The notes under the pieces: generated by a model | Databases searched by the model: none | The model's input: the letters and a program-made list of their open reading frames with translations, nothing else | What the model was told of the DNA's origin: nothing | Assembly (NCBI RefSeq): GCF_036345255.1 | Contig: NZ_CP107783.1 | Location: 8,053,001 to 8,117,000, forward strand | DNA length: 64,000 nt | Reading direction: 5' to 3' | Source: Streptomyces sp. NBC_00569 | GTDB lineage: Bacteria > Actinomycetota > Actinomycetes > Streptomycetales > Streptomycetaceae | Position numbers and translations under genes: made by a program | Shown here: in pieces, positions 59,035 to 64,000 of the stretch | How the letters are laid out: each line of letters opens with the position of its first letter | Numbering within the stretch: the first letter of the stretch is position 1

Positions 59035-60213
59035 ATGCCCAAGACGGCATACGTGCGCACCAAGCCGCACCTCAACATCGGCACCATGGGCCACGTCGAC
59101 CACGGCAAGACGACCCTCACCGCCGCCATCACCAAGGTCCTCGCCGAGCGCGGCGCCGGCACGTTCGTGCCCTTCGACCGCATCGACCGCGCCCCGGAGG
59201 AGGCCGCCCGCGGCATCACCATCAACATCGCGCACGTCGAGTACGAGACCGACACCCGCCACTACGCGCACGTCGACATGCCCGGTCACGCCGACTACGT
59301 CAAGAACATGGTCACCGGGGCCGCGCAGCTCGACGGGGCGATCCTCGTGGTCTCCGCGCTGGACGGGATCATGCCGCAGACCGCCGAGCACGTCCTGCTC
59401 GCCCGCCAGGTCGGCGTCGACCACATCGTCGTCGCGCTCAACAAGGCGGACGCGGGGGACGAGGAGCTCACCGACCTCGTCGAGCTCGAGGTCCGCGAGC
59501 TGCTCTCCGCGCACGGGTACGGCGGCGACTCCGTCCCCGTGGTGCGGGTCTCCGGACTCAAGGCCCTCGAGGGCGACGCCCGTTGGACCGGGGCGATCGA
59601 CGCGCTGCTCGACGCAGTGGACACGTATGTGCCCATGCCCGAGCGGTACGTGGACGCGCCGTTCCTGTTGCCGGTGGAGAACGTGCTCACCATCACCGGA
59701 CGCGGCACGGTCGTCACCGGGGCCGTCGAGCGCGGCAGGGTGCGTGTCGGCGACCGCGTCGAGATCTTCGGCGCGGACACCGACGCGGCGGCGACCGTGG
59801 TGACCGGCCTGGAGACCTTCGGCAAGCCCATGGAGGAGGCGCAGGCCGGGGACAACGTGGCGCTGCTGCTGCGCGGGGTGCCCCGCGACGCGGTCCGCCG
59901 CGGCGACGTCGTCGCGGCACCGGCCAGCGTCAGCCCGAGCCGCCGCTTCACGGCCCAGGTGTACGTCCTCTCGGCGGCCGAGGGGGGCCGGACGACACCG
60001 GTCGCCACCGGCTACCGCCCGCAGTTCTACCTGCGGACCGCGGACGTCGTCGGAGACGTCGACCTCGGCGAGAGCGCCGTCGCCCGGCCCGGGGACACCG
60101 TCACGATGACGGTCGAGCTCGGCCGCGACATGCCCCTGGAGGCGGGCCTCGGCTTCGCGATCCGCGAGGGCGGGCGCACCGTCGGCGCGGGCACCGTCAG
60201 CTCCGTCGGCTGA
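59035..60213 (+). CDS. tuf3: Divergent elongation factor Tu paralogue EF-Tu3
   Basis: A 392-aa translational GTPase. All G motifs are present: GHVDHGKT (19-26), effector RGITIN near 59, DMPGHADY near 81 (main EF-Tu has Cys where this has Met), and NKAD near 136 (NKCD in the main form). Domains 2 and 3 are complete, and the end GTVSSVG replaces the usual VVAKVLG-type tail. It is not beside rps or fus genes. Streptomyces tuf3 encodes a divergent, stringent-response-associated EF-Tu whose role is unsettled; antibiotic tolerance is one proposal. ATG 59035 has GGGAGGA upstream. Confidence 0.93.
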   Translation: MPKTAYVRTKPHLNIGTMGHVDHGKTTLTAAITKVLAERGAGTFVPFDRIDRAPEEAARGITINIAHVEYETDTRHYAHVDMPGHADYVKNMVTGAAQLDGAILVVSALDGIMPQTAEHVLLARQVGVDHIVVALNKADAGDEELTDLVELEVRELLSAHGYGGDSVPVVRVSGLKALEGDARWTGAIDALLDAVDTYVPMPERYVDAPFLLPVENVLTITGRGTVVTGAVERGRVRVGDRVEIFGADTDAAATVVTGLETFGKPMEEAQAGDNVALLLRGVPRDAVRRGDVVAAPASVSPSRRFTAQVYVLSAAEGGRTTPVATGYRPQFYLRTADVVGDVDLGESAVARPGDTVTMTVELGRDMPLEAGLGFAIREGGRTVGAGTVSSVG

Positions 60214-60218
60214 ACCGC

Positions 60219-60255
60219 ACCGCCCGCCTCCCGCACCCCGCGGGAGGCGGGCGGT
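60219..60255 (+). terminator. tuf3 intrinsic terminator
   Basis: Perfect 16-bp stem ACCGCCCGCCTCCCGC (60219-60234) with GCGGGAGGCGGGCGGT (60240-60255) and a five-base loop, starting 5 bases after the tuf3 stop. Confidence 0.85.
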
Positions 60256-60301
60256 CGCACGTCGGCCACACTGGACGCCGGAGCCGGCAGGGAGGTCTCA
60301 A

Positions 60302-61141
60302 GTGGCAGGCAGGGCACTCGTACTCGGGGGCGGCGGCCTCTCCGGCATCGGCTGGATCTCCGGAATCCTCCACGGCCTCGCCGAGGCCGGCGCCGACCTG
60401 TGGGACGCCGACACCGTGATCGGCACCTCCGCGGGCTCCGTCGTCGGCGCCCAGCTCACCTCCGGCAGACTGACGCCCGCCGAGCTGTACGAGCGCCAAC
60501 TCGCCGCGCCCGTAGGGGAGATCGCCGGGCACCTGGGCGCCGCCGCCACCCTCCGCCACGCCCGCGCCGCGCTCTCCTCCCGTACGCCGGAGGACTTCGG
60601 CCGCAAGGTGGGGCACATCGCGCTGGCCGCCGACACCCCGGACGAGGCGACGCGCCGCGCGGTCATCGCGGGGCGGCTCGTCTCCCACAGCTGGCCCGAA
60701 CGGCCGTTCCTGGTGACGGCGGTGCGGGCGACGACCGGCGAGTTCCGTGTTCTCGACCGGGGCAGCGGCGTCGGCCTGGTCGACGCCGTCGCGGCCAGCT
60801 GCGCCGTGCCGGGCGTCTGGCCGCCGGTCACGTTCGCGGACGGGCGTTGGATCGACGGCGGCGTCCGGTCCCCGGCCAACGCGCACCTCGCCGAAGGCCA
60901 CGACCGCATCGTGGTCATCGCCCCGATCGCCGCGGGCGGCGGCACTCTCGAATCGGCCCGCGCCCAGGCGGAGCGCCTGACCGCAGGCGGGGCGAGGGTC
61001 ACCCTCATCACCCCGAACCGCACCACCAGAAAGGCGATGGGCCACAACAGCCTCGACCCGGCACACCGCGCCCCCTCGGCCCGCGCGGGCCGGGAACAGG
61101 CTCCGGCGCACGCGGCGGCCGTGGCGGAGACGTGGGGCTGA
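60302..61141 (+). CDS. Patatin-like phospholipase
   Basis: A 279-aa serine hydrolase. The glycine-rich oxyanion loop is LVLGGGGLSGIGW near 7-19, the nucleophile elbow GTSAG has Ser43, and the catalytic Asp lies in WIDGGVRS near 183. The Ser-Asp dyad is intact. Members cleave membrane phospholipids or lipid intermediates. The GTG start is preceded by AGGGAGG. It follows tuf3 after a strong terminator, so it has its own promoter. Confidence 0.92.
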   Translation: MAGRALVLGGGGLSGIGWISGILHGLAEAGADLWDADTVIGTSAGSVVGAQLTSGRLTPAELYERQLAAPVGEIAGHLGAAATLRHARAALSSRTPEDFGRKVGHIALAADTPDEATRRAVIAGRLVSHSWPERPFLVTAVRATTGEFRVLDRGSGVGLVDAVAASCAVPGVWPPVTFADGRWIDGGVRSPANAHLAEGHDRIVVIAPIAAGGGTLESARAQAERLTAGGARVTLITPNRTTRKAMGHNSLDPAHRAPSARAGREQAPAHAAAVAETWG

Positions 61142-61151
61142 GCGACGCCCT

Positions 61152-61283
61152 GGTGAGTGCGGCGCGGCGTCCGGCCCCTCGCATGCCGTACATCGGGTGT
61201 GTGCTGTGCGGCATAGGACCCTGGCCGGCCGTGCATCCGGTGAGTGCCGTGCGGCCCCCGGTTCCTCGCTGCCCGCGCATCGC
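61152..61283. repeat. Three degenerate tandem repeats of about 44 bases
   Basis: The block beginning GGTGAGTGC at 61152 recurs at 61196 (GGTGTGTGC) and 61239 (GGTGAGTGC), each followed by a GCGGC and later a CCGTnCATC-like tract. Periods are 44 and 43 bases. Weaker copies may continue to about 61367. They sit in the noncoding gap between the patatin and spermidine-synthase-like genes. Confidence 0.5.
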
Positions 61284-61418
61284 GGCGAATGCCACCCGGC
61301 ACCAGGCACCCCGGCGACCGCCGAACGCCGTCCGGTGAGCCGGCTGCCCCGCGGCCCCGTCCATCCCATGAACCCCGCCCGTCCTCCCGCCACCCCCACC
61401 GCCCGGCACAATGGACGC

Positions 61419-62264
61419 GTGGACGAGCCGATACCCGTGACCAGGACCGTCGATCACGGCACCGCCAAGCTGATGCCCGACGTGGACCGGCGCAGGGCCT
61501 GGCTGCTCACGGTCGACGGGGCGCCGCAGTCGTACGTCGATCTGGACGCGCCGGAACACCTCGAATTCGAGTACGCGCGCCGGCTCGGGCATGTCCTCGA
61601 CTGTGCGGGCGAGCCCGGAGAGCCGCTCGACGTGCTGCATCTCGGCGGTGGCGCGCTGACCCTGCCGCGCTACGCGGCGGCGACGCGGCCCGGCTCGCGT
61701 CAGGACGTGGTCGAGGCGGACCGGGGGCTGCTCGCCCTGGTCGCGGAGCACCTGCCCGTCCCCGACGGCGCCGGGATCACCGTGCACGGCGCAGACGCCC
61801 GCACCTGGCTGGAGTCGGCCGACGCCGACAGCGCCGACGTCCTCGTGGCGGACGTCTTCGGCGGCTCCCGCGTCCCGGCCCATCTGACCACCGTGGCGTA
61901 CGCCGAGGCCGCCGAGCGGGTCCTGCGTCCCACGGGCGTCTACGCGGCGAACCTCGCGGACGGCACGCCCTTCGCCTTCCTCCGCTCCCAACTCGCCACG
62001 TTCTCAACGGTGTTCGAGCATCTCGCACTGATCGCGGAGCCCGCCGTGCTGCGCGGCAGGCGCTTCGGGAACACGGTCCTCGTGGCCTCCCACGAGGAAC
62101 TCGACATCACGGCCCTCGCCCGCCGCGCCGCGGCCGACGCGTTCCCGGCCCGCGTCGAGCACGGCGCCCAGCTGCGCCGCTTCACCGGCGGCGCGAAGCC
62201 CGTACGGGACGAGGAGGCGGTGCCGTCACCCGAGCCGCCCGGCGGCTCCTTCGGCATCGGCTGA
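61419..62264 (+). CDS. Spermidine synthase-like methyltransferase-fold protein
   Basis: A 281-aa protein with a Rossmann methyltransferase/spermidine-synthase fold: DVLHLGGGALTLPRYAAATR near 68-87 is the AdoMet loop, VVEADRGLLALVAEHLPVPD near 96, and DVLVADVFGGSRVPAHLTTV near 138. It lacks the acidic aminopropyl-acceptor pocket pattern of true SpeE as far as I can see, so the substrate is uncertain. GTG 61419 starts MDEPIPVTRTVDHGTAKLMP; an ATG 51 bases upstream is possible. It overlaps the convergent MFS gene by 39 bases. Confidence 0.83.
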   Translation: MDEPIPVTRTVDHGTAKLMPDVDRRRAWLLTVDGAPQSYVDLDAPEHLEFEYARRLGHVLDCAGEPGEPLDVLHLGGGALTLPRYAAATRPGSRQDVVEADRGLLALVAEHLPVPDGAGITVHGADARTWLESADADSADVLVADVFGGSRVPAHLTTVAYAEAAERVLRPTGVYAANLADGTPFAFLRSQLATFSTVFEHLALIAEPAVLRGRRFGNTVLVASHEELDITALARRAAADAFPARVEHGAQLRRFTGGAKPVRDEEAVPSPEPPGGSFGIG

Positions 62265-63530
62265 GACGAGCTCGGGCGCAGGCTGCCCGGAGGTGTCGGG
62301 GCGGCGCGTCAGCCGGCGTACCTCCGGCACGAACAGGACCGCGCCCGTCGCGACGACGACGAGTGCCGCGCAGCCCCACAGCGCGGGGGTCAGGCCGAAG
62401 GCGGCCTCCGCGGGGCCCGCGAGCGCGGTGGCGACCGGCACCATCGCGACGGAGCCGAACCAGTCGTACGCGGAGACCCGGGACAGCTTGTCCTCCGGGA
62501 TCTCCTGGTGCAGCGCCGTCATCCACGAGACGCTGAACACTTCGATCGTCACGCCGCTCACGAACATCACGCAGACCAGCACGGCAAGAGGCACCGGTAC
62601 CGCGAGCGCCGCCGAGGGCAGCGCCAGCGGGAACACGCACAGGGTTCCGGCGAGCAGCAGCCGCCGCGGCTTCCACCGCATCATCAGAAACGCCCCGGCG
62701 ACGGTCCCGACGCCGAACGCGCCGAGCGCGAGTCCCCAGGGCCCGGGTCCGCCGAGGGAGTCGCGCGCGACCAGCGGGCCGAAGACCGCGTCGGCGGCGC
62801 CGACCACCGCGACCACGACGGAGAACTGCGCGACGATGCCCCACAGCCACGGCCGGCTGATGAACTCCTGCCAGCCGTCCCGCATATCGGCGAGGAGGCC
62901 TCCGCCGGGCTCGCGCGGCGCGATATGGCTGACGTCGAGGAACGAGCGCAGGGCGCCCGCGACGGCGAACGCGACCGCGTCCACGGCGAGCACCCAGCCG
63001 GGCCCGACGGCCGCGACCATCGCGCCGCCGAGCGCCGCGCCGCCCACGGCCGCGCCCGACATCGCCATCCGGAAGAGGGCGAAGGCGCGGCTCGCCTGCT
63101 CCCGGTCCACCGACGACATCAGCATGCCTTCGGCGGCGGGGTTGAAGAAGGCCTGCCCGGTGCCGCCCAGCGCGCTGAGCAGCATCATCTGCCACAGCTC
63201 GGGCCTGCCGGTCAGGACTAGCAGCGCGAAGGCGCCCTGGGAGAGGAAGTTGAGCCCGTTGGCCGCGACCATCACGTGGTGGCGCGGCAGCCGGTCGGCG
63301 ACGGCTCCGCCGACGAGCAGGAACAGCACGAGCGTCAGGGTGCGTGACGCGGCGACGAGGCCGACGTCCCCGCCGTCGCCCCCCGTCTCGAGCACCGCGA
63401 ACGCGGACGCGATCAGCGCGCCGTTGCTGCCGAGGGTCGTCACGAACGCCGCCAGAGCCAGCAGGCTGTAATTGCGGCCCGCCCAGGCGGGTCGGCGGGG
63501 TCTGAGCGGGGAGGCGGCGGCAGAGTTCAC
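62226..63530 (-). CDS. MFS transporter, multidrug-efflux type
   Basis: A 434-aa major facilitator with twelve hydrophobic spans. The motif A equivalent is LVGGAVADRLPRHHVM near 75; the central TM region has SALGGTGQAFFNPAAEGML near 125 and SRAFALFRMAMSGAAVGGAA near 152. GTG 63530 is preferred: TTGGCA (63566-63561) and GATAGT (63542-63537) form a promoter with an 18-base spacer that puts the transcript start at the GTG. The longer ORF would start with a TTG that is really the -35 box. The efflux substrate is unknown. Confidence 0.85.
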   Translation of the reverse strand: MNSAAASPLRPRRPAWAGRNYSLLALAAFVTTLGSNGALIASAFAVLETGGDGGDVGLVAASRTLTLVLFLLVGGAVADRLPRHHVMVAANGLNFLSQGAFALLVLTGRPELWQMMLLSALGGTGQAFFNPAAEGMLMSSVDREQASRAFALFRMAMSGAAVGGAALGGAMVAAVGPGWVLAVDAVAFAVAGALRSFLDVSHIAPREPGGGLLADMRDGWQEFISRPWLWGIVAQFSVVVAVVGAADAVFGPLVARDSLGGPGPWGLALGAFGVGTVAGAFLMMRWKPRRLLLAGTLCVFPLALPSAALAVPVPLAVLVCVMFVSGVTIEVFSVSWMTALHQEIPEDKLSRVSAYDWFGSVAMVPVATALAGPAEAAFGLTPALWGCAALVVVATGAVLFVPEVRRLTRRPDTSGQPAPELVSADAEGAAGRLG

Positions 63531-63700
63531 TGATGGACTATCGCCGCCGTGGGTCCTACTTGCCAAACGGGATTCTTTCGGGTTGGCCGAAGGTAATGGT
63601 TACCGGCGAGTCACTCGGATAGATTGATCATGAATCTTCGTGTCATGTTCACGATTAATCTACCCCCGGGAACCGGCTGGTTCTCGAGGAAAGGGATGAA

Positions 63701-64000
63701 ATGCGGAAGTACTTCTCGTCTCTCCTGGCCGCGGCCGCGCTCGCCGGCGCCGCCGCACTCCCCGTCGTGGCGGCGGCACCCGCTTCGGCGGCGGCGACCA
63801 CGTGTGCGCCGGCCAGCCACGACTACACGGTCGCCGAGGAGAAGGTGCCCGTCCACTCCTCGATCTCGGGGAACGCGGCCGTGATCGACTACATCTACAA
63901 GAACAACTCGGTGCACGCCTACTGGGCCTGCACCAACAGCTCCGGCAACCCGTGGGTGTGTATCGGCAGTTGCAAGGTGACCGAGGACGCGATCTCCGGC
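63701..64000 (+). CDS. Small secreted protein, 3' end cut off by window
   Basis: One hundred codons are visible. A Sec signal peptide (MRKYFSSLLAAAALAGAAAL, cleavage near ASA-AAT, residue about 31) precedes a mature part with VAEEKVPVHSSISGNAAVID and cysteine-rich VCIGSCKV. Four cysteines in the mature part suggest disulfides. It resembles the small SH3-like or lysozyme-inhibitor-like secreted proteins of Streptomyces, but no family is certain. ATG 63701 follows GAGGAAAGGGA. Confidence 0.7.
   Translation, partial: MRKYFSSLLAAAALAGAAALPVVAAAPASAAATTCAPASHDYTVAEEKVPVHSSISGNAAVIDYIYKNNSVHAYWACTNSSGNPWVCIGSCKVTEDAISG

Overview
This is a high-GC actinobacterial chromosome segment, almost certainly Streptomyces. 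The signs are GTG starts and G/C-rich third positions, a 16S-23S-5S operon with no spacer tRNA, many apparently leaderless genes, and a gene order that matches my memory of the Streptomyces coelicolor core chromosome from ptsI/crr through gcvP, ung and lnt to tuf3. No tool was run. Function calls come from reading motifs in the translations and from family knowledge.

Layout. (1) 1-1880, minus: ptsI (3' end cut by the window edge) and crr, the general PTS phosphorelay. (2) 1881-7793: rRNA leader, 16S, spacer, 23S, 5S and a strong terminator. (3) 7917-21693: a conserved envelope, division and glycine block: CDP-alcohol phosphatidyltransferase, a sugar-nucleotidyltransferase fused to a degenerate phosphomannomutase-like half, DUF881-Sbp-DUF881, a GarA-like FHA protein, FtsR (MerR), a DUF151 nuclease-like protein, a second MerR, dinB, a PRC-barrel protein, and gcvP behind a tandem glycine riboswitch. 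The order closely parallels mycobacterial Rv1822-Rv1832, but gcvH is absent. (4) 21783-30855: DUF5999, an unknown gene, a GCS2 ligase, a VWA/solute-binding protein, a CPBP protease, PhzF, PadR, SRPBCC, and a Clp-N-only protein behind a 22-codon ORF. (5) 31030-40436: DMT transporters (one a pseudogene), MocR and LysR regulators, two flavin-binding split-barrel proteins, an isochorismatase-fold protein lacking its catalytic triad, a Rieske lipoprotein, and a HipA-like kinase/DUF3037 pair. (6) 40595-51971: two FabG-like SDRs, a peptide-binding lipoprotein, ung, a TetR/FAD-monooxygenase pair with clear operators, a Gfo/Idh oxidoreductase, lnt, and SnoaL-like and DinB/MDMPI-fold proteins.

(7) 52022-54301 is the most striking locus. 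A Ro60-like TROVE/VWA protein (Rsr) is preceded on the same strand by a non-coding RNA that reads as a YrlA-type bacterial Y RNA. It contains a circularly permuted tRNA mimic: T arm, then an acceptor stem closed by a short TTCGG loop, then the D arm. It keeps U8:A14, G15:C48, G18G19 and the TTCGAGT loop.

(8) 54341-64000: uppP, HxlR/thiolase with an inverted repeat between them, a TVP38 membrane protein, an AlkD-like glycosylase, the divergent elongation factor gene tuf3, a patatin-like hydrolase, a spermidine-synthase-like protein, an MFS transporter, and the 5' end of a small secreted protein.

I saw no phage, insertion sequence, CRISPR array or biosynthetic gene cluster. Most of the window looks like stable core chromosome, with one decayed transporter gene.
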